DNA from: Flaccisagitta enflata
Lineage: Eukaryota > Chaetognatha > Sagittoidea > Aphragmophora
Assembly: GCA_965153355.1 (NCBI GenBank)
Contig: OZ231128.1
Span: 41,912,001 to 41,976,000 of the forward strand
Direction of reading: 5' to 3'
Length of the DNA stretch: 64,000 nucleotides
The first letter of the stretch is position 1. The number at the start of each line of letters is the position of its first letter. Of the stretch, positions 46,959-56,687 are shown piece after piece. A model generated the notes under the pieces. That model saw nothing but the letters and a program-made list of their open reading frames with translations. It searched no databases and was not told the DNA's origin. The translations under genes and the position numbers were made by a program.

Positions 46959-47142
46959 CTGGTGATTGAGCACATCTGTCTGTGGCAACGGAGCAAATCA
47001 ACTGAGCATCGCTGTTGACGTTGTCGTTGTTGTTGTTGTCATTGTTGACTTGATTCGTTGTTGTTCCACCCTCAACTTTTTGGAAGCCAGGATAACAAAT
47101 GCAAAAGTAGTCTTCACCCTCTGTTTTCGTGTTGAGATTATC
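46959..47142 (-). CDS. Multi-EGF protein, exon 2 (end of EGF1, Asn-rich linker)
   Basis: Follows exon 1 in phase 0 after an acceptor ending TTAG. It supplies the YFC-I-C-YPGF pair and the last cysteine of EGF1 (LIC). An unusual insert of about 24 residues rich in T, N and D (NDNNNNDN) sits between cysteines 5 and 6; it is encoded by a degenerate AAC repeat, so a microsatellite appears to have grown inside the module. The exon then starts EGF2 (DRC) and ends in phase 1 before GTATAC. It is 184 nt long. Confidence 0.75.
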
Positions 47143-47451
47143 CTAACGGCGAATGATGTGTTATTGTTAAGCAGATGATCCGTTTTTTATGCTGCCTAAA
47201 TCTAATTATAAAAGCTTAGCTCAAGAGGCGCAATTTTAACTGTTCATCAAATCCGAATTTACGACTTTTTATACTAAAACGGGCCTTGTATGCCTTCGTT
47301 GTTAGATCTGGTAGCATGATGTGATCATAATTCATACATCATGACCATATAACATGGCCATGATATCAACATGTTGAACAATCGGAAGTTCTGAATTACA
47401 TGCACATTAACAAACTAACGAACAAGGGAGACTTGAAAAATGGGAGCTCAC

Positions 47452-47628
47452 CTCCATTCCTATAACGGAGAGATAGCAGTCCCCATTACCACAGTTGTTT
47501 GTTGCATAATTTTGACAACTAAACTCCTTCAATCCTGCGAACAGTGTGGCAAATTTTGAAGAGATTGAAAAACTTATAAGAAGGATGATCACCAAAATTG
47601 GGATTCCCACTCTTTTTTCACTGGCCAT
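47452..47628 (-). CDS. Multi-EGF secreted protein, exon 1 (signal peptide, start of EGF1)
   Basis: First coding exon of a minus-strand gene for a multi-EGF extracellular protein. The ATG at 47628 opens a typical signal peptide: a short charged start (MASEKR) followed by a hydrophobic run VGIPILVIILLISFSIS. After the leader come the first three cysteines of EGF1 (FSC, NNC, GDC). The exon is 177 nt (59 codons, phase 0) and ends at a clean GTGAGC donor. EGF modules are small disulphide-bonded folds used in secreted and cell-surface proteins for adhesion or signalling; no ligand, membrane anchor or enzyme domain is visible in the part present here. Joining the seven exons listed below restores the regular six-cysteine spacing throughout, which is the main evidence. 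A specific orthologue cannot be named. The gene continues off the left edge. Confidence 0.8.
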
Positions 47629-47837
47629 GAAAATCTATTGATGTTTAACAAAAGCATCGGCGTGGGCACGAACAGAGAGCCAAAAATATGAATAAGAAAA
47701 TGCGTTACTGAGCGACGGGCCGACAGCAACGGTCTAAACCAATGAAGTATAGGGTCACATGAACACGAAAAAAAAACATCTTCTTATGTTAAAATTTAAA
47801 TGATACGAAACCCTTGTATCGGTATTTCGCTCTAATT

Positions 47838-47932
47838 TTGAATGCATAACAAAAGCATCACCTGCTTGAGCACCACAATGGATTATCATGATAACCGCGG
47901 CCACTCGCAAAATGATTTTCATCATGATTTGA
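47838..47932 (-). CDS. Candidate signal-peptide reading frame
   Basis: Minus-strand frame MMKIILRVAAVIMIIHCGAQ resembles a signal peptide and is followed by a weak GTGATG donor after CAAGCAG. It lies about 0.25 kb upstream of the EGF gene start but the phase does not fit EGF exon 1. It may be the first exon of another small secreted protein, or chance. Confidence 0.2.
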
Positions 47933-48287
47933 TTTTCAAAAATTATAAATCTGGAGATTCGCTCCTTCATTTCTTGATCATAATCGACGGTGAGGCGTTT
48001 TAAGTTTAAGTTAAATTTGACAAAGTCACAGGACTGCATCTGCACCTGCTTCCCTCAACCTGATTTCTTCCTACCTAATACCATCTACCTTCCGCCGTGA
48101 CGAGATGTTTGCCTAGTTTGACCTTTCGTAATACCTTTTTAGAAAAGAAAACAAACAAACACTACCTTTGGAAAGTCGCGATCTCTTTTCATGCTAATTT
48201 TCTTAGTTAGCGTTGAAACTCCTTCGTGAAGCGGGATTGCCATAAGTGAATACTAGTGTCTCGTGACGAAAAAGGGATTTCACCAAT

Positions 48288-48293
<6 letters not shown>

Positions 48294-48364
<71 letters not shown>
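48294..48364. repeat. (GA)n microsatellite
   Basis: About 35 GA units followed by (GACA)4 to 48380. Confidence 0.95.
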
Positions 48365-48381
<17 letters not shown>

Positions 48382-48427
48382 GGACAAAGGGGATCTGAGA
48401 GACGAAATGAAACAGAGAAATCAAACT

Positions 48428-48588
48428 AACAAGGCCGGATACACGGCCAATACCAGTCGCGGACGGGTGGGCAGGGGCGGAAACACTGGTTTTTGCACTT
48501 TTCGACTCGTGCTCACCGACGGACCGACGGACCGACGGACCGACGGACGGACAAAGCCTCTTATAGAGTCGCTAGTCCGCGACTAAAA
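48428..48588 (+). mobile_element. Pearl/HINE-like short element copy
   Basis: CAAGGCCGGATACACGGCCA start, GACGGGTGGGCAGGGGCG box, core GACGGACCGACGGACCGACG, end GAGTCGCTAGTCCGCGACTA. Confidence 0.65.
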
Positions 48589-48988
48589 ACGAGAACTAAA
48601 ACAGCAAGTCAACTTATATCTGGTGTCTGAGTGAGTTATCAGATAGACCACGTATAGTGTATTTACTTTGCTACTTGCAGTATCGATTTGCCATTTGCAG
48701 TCAACGTTAGAAAACGTCAAAAGAGAGGAAATCAGTGTTCTGCCGCAATAAAAATGTAATAGTAATAGTAGTAAAATAATAGTAAAAAAAACTATTAACG
48801 CCCCCTCCCCTTTTGAAGCCTTTTTTTCTTTGCAGCATTATGGCCGTTTTTATTTGCAAACTTGTAACTTTGAAAACCTTTATTAATCCGTTCGTCGGTC
48901 GGTCCAATTAATTAGGCTAATATTCGGTAGTCGATCCTACTAATTAGACGGTCCATTAATGGACCGTTTATCAGTCCGCACCGATCGT

Positions 48989-49012
48989 GTGTGTGTGTGT
49001 GTGCGTGTGCGT

Positions 49013-49072
<60 letters not shown>
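48989..49072. repeat. (GT)n microsatellite
   Basis: GT with an interrupted GTGTGC stretch at 49003-49024. Confidence 0.95.
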
Positions 49073-49073
<1 letters not shown>

Positions 49074-49106
49074 AATTTCACCTCCTAGGAGAGCAATCGG
49101 CACACT

Positions 49107-49416
49107 GGGGGGTCGGTATCAACCTACTTTGGAAATGCCAATCGGACATATCACTAGACCATGCGCAATCACAAAACAACCTGGGGAACTAGAAGGAAAA
49201 GTTCATGAGATTTTATCATTTATAGTCGTGCCAACCTTACCTTTCCTCTTCTTTCTCCCTATTTATTACAATGTAAATAAGGGGTGTGACACGACTGTAA
49301 ATGATATGGTGTGACTCCTTTTTCCTTTCACATGTGTTTCTATATCGTTTTTGTGCACACTTTAGTCATATGTCCGACTGGCATTTCCAAAGTTCGTTGT
49401 TACCGACCCCCCCCCC
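49107..49416. mobile_element. Hairpin MITE
   Basis: GGGGGGTCGGTATCAACC and TTGTTACCGACCCCCC are inverted ends; GGAAATGCCAATCGGACATA pairs with TATGTCCGACTGGCATTTCC. The arms continue towards the centre. No gene. Confidence 0.7.
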
Positions 49417-49742
49417 ATGCACACAGCGCATTATCTAGGTCGTGGACATTGTGGACAAAGCGTGACAAATGCTATCGATTAATTATCGGCTTGGATTATA
49501 CAGCACGCTAGCATGCTACGATCCTTTTCATTATATCCAGCAATTTTATGATTTTTCTCAATTCCGACATATCCTCTTTCTCTTCCCTTTCTTCAGCCGT
49601 CACGACAATTTACAAAATGAAAATCGCCAATTGTTTAGCTAACACTAAAAAGACTGCAGGATTTCCCAACGACTATCGTGAAAAACAAAGGCTTAGAATG
49701 AAAACAGAGTTTAGAATGAAGAAAAAATGAAACGTAAAAACG
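49417..49742. other. Non-coding flank of the Gag-only element
   Basis: A 60-codon frame here (ending RMKTEFRMKKK) is not supported by splice sites or homology. Nothing else seen. Confidence 0.35.
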
Positions 49743-49747
49743 ACACC

Positions 49748-50326
49748 TGTCAATAACATGAGCCCCCCAAGAAGCGAAGCGATGAAAGAGAATTGATGCG
49801 AGACTGATCGACCATCAAAACATGATGGTAGATCAGCCTCATATCCTATTTCTCTTTCATAGCAACATTCCTTCTTCTTTCCACAAACAAGACCTTCAAC
49901 AACATTATTTTCTCCGATAACTTGGATATCCCCAATAACTGCGAAAGAGTTCTTAGGTAATTATTATTATTATTATTACTGATTGATCATTACTAACGGA
50001 CGGGACGGGAGAAGTAGGAGGAGGAAGGGGAGAAGGAGGGGGAGAGGAGGAGGAGGAGGAGGAGGCGGGACGGCGACGATGGGGATACGGGACGACGACG
50101 AGGGGGATACGGGACGAAGAAGAGGAGGAAGAGGAGACGGCGGGGGCAGAGAAAGGGGCTGGGGCAGTTGGGTTCGGGCTCATTATTATTTGCGTATATC
50201 TCATCATTGTTTTATATTCTCTGTTCAGATTACACGTCCTTATATATCCATATATCTGGTCGAGTCTTTCTTCCTCTCTCGCTGGGGCTCTGTCCAGTTA
50301 TCCGGACGCGTAATGACCATTTGACA
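49748..50326 (+). repeat. 5' LTR of the Gag-only element
   Basis: 579 bp with terminal TGTCAA/TTGACA inverted ends. It contains a TTATTATTATTATTA tract, a GGA/GGACGGGA-rich block (about 50003-50160) that could serve as promoter or enhancer, and the palindrome TTATCCGGA near the end. Confidence 0.9.
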
Positions 50327-53317
50327 GTAATCTAAGAACTACTTCGCAAGCGTGAGTATTTTTTTTTTTTTTTCAGTTGACATCGCGTGATATCCTCTAA
50401 CTTATCTCCCACCCTCCCGCCCAAATTAACATTTTTCATCGAGCATTTACATCCAGAGACTCATACGGTCAGTCACGGTTTTTCATCGCTTTCGTCCACT
50501 CTTATCGTCATCATCGTTTTCGAGTCGACGTCATCGTTATCGTCATCGCGCCAACGGGAGACATACAAACTCACCGCATCTCGAAAAACAAACGTCCTCG
50601 GTTCAAATCCCGTCATCGCTTCACTCTTCAGATCATATACAGGTCGATTGATTGACTGAGGAGTAGACAGACAGGTTGATTGATCATTGAAAATCGAAAA
50701 AAAAAGAGCAGAGTGCAGAAATAGGATTCACTGCCTCTTCCGCGAACGTTGCTAAATTGATTGGGTCACGAAATATTCCGTATTTTGTATTGTCACTTCT
50801 CTGAGTTTCGTTGTACAGATTAAGCGTGAACGACCATCGCACGGCCTCGGTAATCTTAGTACACGATGTTGATAGTAATCTGAGAATCTTCGTACGAATG
50901 CGCTAATAATATTTCCTTTCCAGAAATCGCGATACGTCTCATAAAATTTTTTTTCAGAGGGCGGATTCTTCAACGCGTACAATTACAAATACCCGGACAC
51001 ACAAACAGACAATCTCTCTCAGATCAATACACTAACCTTTCTTCCTACAGGAGCAAGTACTAACGATCTTTGCCTCCCTTTAGCACGACCTTCCTTGCGT
51101 CTAACGCTGTCGGTCAAACAACAAGTCCGCCCCACTGCTCTCTTTGCGTCTAACGCTGTCAGCAGAGGCGAAGCCAAACAAACAAGTCCGCCCCACTGCT
51201 CTCTTTGCGTCTAACGCTGTCAGCAGAGGCGAAGTCTCTCCTAGCTCTCCTTGCGTCTAACGCTGAGGCGGAGAGAACAACACAGTTGAGAATTTCTATT
51301 TACAAAAATTAAGATCAGAAACGATTTCAATTCAGAAACTTATAACAGTCTGTTTAACATAAACAAAAATTAAATTCAGAAAAACGAGTACACTCGTAAC
51401 AGACTTTAAATTCCGCGTATCGTTCATACGGTTTCCGCGCATATCTTCCCAAATCACGTGACAACTCGTACCCCGTTATAATTAACCAACGTCACTACCG
51501 TACGAGATTACCACACTACTTTGACTTTCGTAACCGCGCTTATCGTCATCGTTAAAAATACTCGAACTTTGGCTCTTTTACTGACGACTTTCGGTCATCG
51601 ACAAAACAATCACGATCGTACTTTTGTTCAAATCTAAACATACGTATCGCCGCCTCCGCTCGAAAGCCAATATTCTGTCAACCGATTTCGTTCGCGTTTC
51701 CTCTTCTTGCTCTCTATTCCTTTGGCTCTCCCCCTCCTCTTCTCCGCACACCCGATTTCGAATCATCGCCGTACATTCGTAAATTTCCCTTGGTGTTCGT
51801 GCCATTTCGCACCGCCGCCGCCGATCCGCGGAAATTGCTTTACTCTCTTGAACGAATAAAATAAAAACATTACCTCATTGTTGCCAAATACAATTTCGTT
51901 ATTCGTTGATTATTTCATAGAAAAACGCGCAGACAGGGACAAACTCGTCTTTAGCCAGTCCATCAAATTAGCGCGTTCATTACAAATAACTTTGTTGCCA
52001 TACAGACAGAGGAGTCTCGTGATTATCATTGCCAAGCGCACACACTAGTTCCGTCATTATCGTTGCCAAAGGGCACAAATTATACACGTCATATTTGTAG
52101 TCAAGTGGGCTGTAGAGAACGCGACGCCCGGTGGGCAGTTTCTGATCAGATTACATTATCATATGTGTACAAACAAACAAACGAGCACGTACAAACAGAG
52201 CAATATACAAAAAGTAAACAAGCCGCCTAGTGGGCATAGTGAAACAAACGTTTCTAATTGATAGAAGAGTTCGGTACATATAGACTCCAATACGTTATAT
52301 TATTGTTCACAAACATAGGAGAGACTGTACTCCAAAGTTTGACTTTCATCGCATCCTTCAACGACCGATAGCATCTTGAAACTGACGCTCGTCAAGTCCG
52401 TCAGGACGCAGTAGCAATAAATAGCGTCTCAGCTTTAAGTCGATAATCAGCAGGATAGTTGAAAGTCATATACTCTTGAGGAAACTGACGCAGTTTTTTT
52501 TCCTCTTTTCTCATCAGTTTAACAAATCTCGCTGTATTCACATAACCAGAGACACTTAGGCCATATATCATTTCCCGTAGCCATCAACGTCTTCAGATAT
52601 TGAACACAACGCCATTGCGTGACGGTGGGGGACAAAAATAATAACGCAACAGAACAACAAGCATAAATCATATCAACAGAAAACAAACTGGAACAAAAAC
52701 AAAACGGAACAACCAGAAACAAAAACGACATAAAACAAGACAAAAAACAACAAATCATAACAACACAAAACAAAACATAAAACAAAACGAAATTAACGTA
52801 ACAAACAACAAACAAAGAAATCAAAACAGAAACATACAAAAACGAAACAAGACATAAAACATAACAAAACCAAAGTAAAGACAAACAAAACGAATAAAAA
52901 CAAACAAATAATTACAAAACAAAACAAAACAAAACGAACAAAATACACAAAACAAGGAAATAGAAACAAGTATCAAAAAAAAAAAAAAAAAAAAAAAAAA
53001 CGAAACAAAACAAACGAAAGAAAACGAAACAAAACACGTATAAAAACGAAACACAAACAACAAACAAAACAAACGGCTTCAAACAAACAAACAAAAACAA
53101 CGAACAAAACAGATCGACACAAAACAAAAACCCAAATAAAACAGTAAGAAAAACAAGACAACAAGTAAAACGAGTTTAAACTCAACAAAACAAAATATCA
53201 ATAGACTGACAAACAAGAAACAAACAAGAGAAACAAAACACAACAAACAAAACAAAAACAGGAACGGAACACAAATACAACTATAAATAAGACATACAAA
53301 ATTTAAACAGACCCACT

Positions 53318-53348
<31 letters not shown>

Positions 53349-53825
53349 AAAAAAACAAAAAAAAAACAAAAAAACAAAAAAAAACAAAAAAAAAACAAAA
53401 AAAACAAAAACAAAACAAGAACACAAGAAAAACAAAAATAAATAAACCGACAATCCTTTAACCGACCTTAGCTCATCTATTCACCGTATGAATCAACATT
53501 AATTTCCTGCTAACATCGACCTTTTTCTCTCTTCCGTCTTCCCACGAATCTTAATCAGCGTCGTAGTGCAACAGACAGCCCTTACCCCCAAACAGTCTGT
53601 CATCCCCCCAATTCTGATAAACATCAACGTCATCTGTCAAACGCCATCTAACGGGGAAACACAAAGGAAAGCAGACATGAAGTACAAAGTTCTCATGGAG
53701 TATCTCATACAACAGACGTAACTAGGGTTGATAAAACCCATCCATTTTATCAACAGCACCCCAAAATTCATTTTATTTGCTCATTCATCCCCGAATCTCA
53801 CTTGTCACCTTCCAAAACCGCTATC
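50327..53825 (+). promoter_or_regulatory. Long leader of the Gag-only element
   Basis: 3.5 kb with no convincing gene. It holds four copies of TTGCGTCTAACGCTG at 51088-51266 in units of about 66 bp. From about 52660 to 53440 it is C/A-only sequence of the CAAAACAAA type, with two A runs (52976-53000 and 53337-53400). The plus strand is almost free of T in this stretch, an extreme strand asymmetry. No primer site starting TGG is seen right after the LTR. Confidence 0.6.
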
Positions 53826-56687
53826 ATGCCGAAAAACAAGGAAACCAGCCCAAAAAACATGCGGCGTCTCGTAAAGGATCTTTACAACGACGCAGAAATT
53901 TACCAAGAAGTTGCGCAAAGGGCCTACGAGTCACAGATCGAAGGCGACGACGACGATGCTGCTTGGAGACGCAACATGTTGGTCAAGTTGGCTGATGAAG
54001 CCGCACGCTGCACAGACGCTGCAGAGAAGAAAGGTCTTGAGTGCTCACAACTCAAAGAAGCACTTATTCACGCTCGATCGGCCCTTGATAATCCACCGAC
54101 AAAAGAATCACACCAGCGCACGCCCGACGCTCCCTCAACGAGTCCAACAGATAAAGACAACACTAACGCCACATCATTCCCAGATGATGCAGAGTCCCTG
54201 GTCACAAGATCTTATTGCTCAGGTAGCCCAAACAATCAAAGCGAATCACTGCTTGACTCAGATGAAGACGCTGACCCACGTCATGACTCAACGCCCCCTT
54301 TGATTTGTTCAGCACCAACCAACAAACGTTCAGTCAACCAACTCAAACTCAAACCAACCAAGTCAGATCGAGGACAGACAGCTGGAGGGTCCAAGTTCAT
54401 TGACAGACGCCTACCAACCAAAGATCTCATCACTTTTGGACCAGGTCCGTCCACTTCCTCTCACCAACCAACCCAACGATCAGGTGAACCAACAACCCAA
54501 TTACCCACCCAACCCAGCCAGAAATCTCAAAACCGACCATCAGAGAAACCAACTACCCGATCAACCACCCAGTCAACTGCAGGGAGCATGGAAAAACAAC
54601 CCAGCCAGTCTGCCCACATATCAGCCATACAAACCATTCAACTCGCTACAAAGTCAACCACCCAATTGACCACCCATCCACCCGTCAAAACCAAGCAAAA
54701 GCCACCCATAGACAAGCAATCTAAACCAGCTCCTATCCACAAGAACCCACCAAGCTCTTTCGGACCCAGCCACAGATCAACCACCCGGAATAAACCAAAG
54801 CCTCCCCCAGCCAAAACCATCCAGATTGATGATGGGTATAGCAAAGCAAACTCTGTTGCCACCGAATCAAGCCACTCGTGTCCTGGGTACACAGCGCCAT
54901 CAACACACTCAACAAGAGTGAGCAAGACAACATCAGTGGCATACAGATCGGCAATTTCAAGCACAAAATACCCACCAAGGAACGCCACAAAACCATCCTC
55001 GGTGTTCTCTGGAGCTTCAGCTGCTGAGTCTGAACTTAGAAAAAATCAAAATGAGGCAGAGAAAGAGAGAGAGGAAATCAGAAACCAACACGAGGAATTA
55101 GAGAGAACAATGAGAGAAGAAGCACAACAATGCGAAAGAGCCGCAAGAGAGGAAGCCGAAAGGGTTGCAAGAGAAGCAAGAGAAACGGCAGAAAGAATTG
55201 CTAGGGAGACTAACGAAAATCTACAGGAAGCAATCAGAATTAGCACAAGACAAGCAAGAGAAAAAGTAAGAGATGTTAACCGTAGAGAACAAGAAAAACA
55301 CAGTGACATTCTTGACAGAATGTCAAACTCATCAGGCGGGTCAAAAACATTCTACACGACCAAGACAAGAAGAGACAGCCAAACAGAGGTAAACAGTGTG
55401 GCAGCGAACAACAGATCTATGGCACCAAACAACAGAACAGAAGATGAGTCGCCAAACAGACATCGGTCAGTCAGTGAGGTTAGTGGCTGCACCGCTAGGG
55501 CATCAACTTACCACACTACCACTTCAACTGCAACAAGCACGAGAAACGGGCAAGAAAGTCACCAACAAAAAAACAACAGACGCCCAAAAGAGACTCGGAA
55601 ACAGAGAGACACACACAGTCAAGCTCAGTCTCAACCAATTAAAGAAAACAGGCAGACATCAACCAGAAGTGAACGTCAAAAAGCGTCAAACAGAAATGAA
55701 CAGAGAGACACTCAAAGACAAAGCCAGCCACAATCAACGAGACAATCAGCTGCACCATCAGCGTCAATCCGATCATCAAACCATTCCATACTATCACGTG
55801 TATGTGAAACCCCTCAAGCAGAAGAAATTTGCGCGGTCGCTGCAGAAACAGCTCGAGCAACGCTTGAGGCAGCAGGGATCAACAAAACCCCTAATGGGCG
55901 GTCAAGTCTTGAGGCGCTAAAAATTGCTGAAAGAAGCAGGCCATCAACCGCCTTTGATGGTATAAACAAATCCATTGATTTCAATGAACACATGAAGAAT
56001 TTCCTCAGCGCCGTCGACATGCCTGATCTCTCCACCAAAGACAGGCTGAAAGAGTTTCAACACTGGTTCAAATCACTGGCACTGGCCCGGATCAACTGTT
56101 ACATGCGACGCACTGACACAGACACAGCATTTGAGGAAGCAGTGGAGCGTCTCAAGGCTGAATACGGAAACCGGAAGCAGTCGGCTGAAGACATGCTGCA
56201 AAGCACACTTGAGGGGAGCGTCATCAAAAAACACCAATTTGAAGAAATGAGCGAATTCATTTTCAAAGTGGAAGGGACTTACACCCTAGCGTGCGAAACA
56301 AACAAAGAAGGAGACTTTGACAGAGAATCAGTATACAAGCTAATCCTTAACAAGAAGCTCCCTCACCTCAAAGAAAAATGGTCATGGTACGCGTGCAGAC
56401 TACCGGATGACAACCCAACGTTTCGACAATTTCTAGACTTTCTTCTCCTAAACATACGCGCCTCAACACTTCTCCATGAATACGACGATGATCAAGGCGC
56501 CGAAGAAAAACAAAAAGCATCTGACGTAGCAGTCATCAACTCAACGATGGCGCCACCAGCGACAAAGTGGCTGCAGATAACGCAACTGCCCGTACCATAT
56601 GACCCCTCAATACCACCTCCACTGCCGCCCCAGTTTTACTGTACAACACCACCCCCCTGCTTACCAACAGCTTATCAACAGTTCTAG
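53826..56687 (+). CDS. Large Gag-like protein of the Gag-only element
   Basis: 953 residues from ATG 53826 (MPKNKETSPKNMRRLVKDLY). The N-terminal ~95 residues are helical and charged. Residues ~100-390 are a Ser/Thr/Gln/Pro-rich disordered region with many TTQ and QPSQ-like short repeats. Residues ~399-498 are a long Arg/Glu coiled coil; then comes a second Gln/Asn/Arg-rich disordered stretch. Residues ~709-878 align by eye with the Gag domain of the BEL/Pao element here: shared points are DF-x5-F, LKAEYGNR/LRREYGQR, F-x-F-K-V-E and LNKKLPHLKEKW/LSEKLPFFTHKW. The C-terminus is Pro-rich (PPPLPPQF) where zinc knuckles would be expected. The frame is intact. It presumably assembles particles and may use the enzymes of a related element in trans (inference). 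Confidence 0.85.
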   Translation: MPKNKETSPKNMRRLVKDLYNDAEIYQEVAQRAYESQIEGDDDDAAWRRNMLVKLADEAARCTDAAEKKGLECSQLKEALIHARSALDNPPTKESHQRTPDAPSTSPTDKDNTNATSFPDDAESLVTRSYCSGSPNNQSESLLDSDEDADPRHDSTPPLICSAPTNKRSVNQLKLKPTKSDRGQTAGGSKFIDRRLPTKDLITFGPGPSTSSHQPTQRSGEPTTQLPTQPSQKSQNRPSEKPTTRSTTQSTAGSMEKQPSQSAHISAIQTIQLATKSTTQLTTHPPVKTKQKPPIDKQSKPAPIHKNPPSSFGPSHRSTTRNKPKPPPAKTIQIDDGYSKANSVATESSHSCPGYTAPSTHSTRVSKTTSVAYRSAISSTKYPPRNATKPSSVFSGASAAESELRKNQNEAEKEREEIRNQHEELERTMREEAQQCERAAREEAERVAREARETAERIARETNENLQEAIRISTRQAREKVRDVNRREQEKHSDILDRMSNSSGGSKTFYTTKTRRDSQTEVNSVAANNRSMAPNNRTEDESPNRHRSVSEVSGCTARASTYHTTTSTATSTRNGQESHQQKNNRRPKETRKQRDTHSQAQSQPIKENRQTSTRSERQKASNRNEQRDTQRQSQPQSTRQSAAPSASIRSSNHSILSRVCETPQAEEICAVAAETARATLEAAGINKTPNGRSSLEALKIAERSRPSTAFDGINKSIDFNEHMKNFLSAVDMPDLSTKDRLKEFQHWFKSLALARINCYMRRTDTDTAFEEAVERLKAEYGNRKQSAEDMLQSTLEGSVIKKHQFEEMSEFIFKVEGTYTLACETNKEGDFDRESVYKLILNKKLPHLKEKWSWYACRLPDDNPTFRQFLDFLLLNIRASTLLHEYDDDQGAEEKQKASDVAVINSTMAPPATKWLQITQLPVPYDPSIPPPLPPQFYCTTPPPCLPTAYQQF

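Noticed and set aside
50560-50620. tRNA gene (GGTTCAAATCC box at 50593)
   Set aside because: No A box at the right distance and no cloverleaf.
52519-53188. Hydrophobic Phe/Cys/Val-rich minus-strand frames
   Set aside because: They come from the C/A-only sequence of the Gag-only leader; composition mimics membrane segments.
53802-53825. TTG start for the Gag-like frame
   Set aside because: The ATG at 53826 is the first real start codon in frame.
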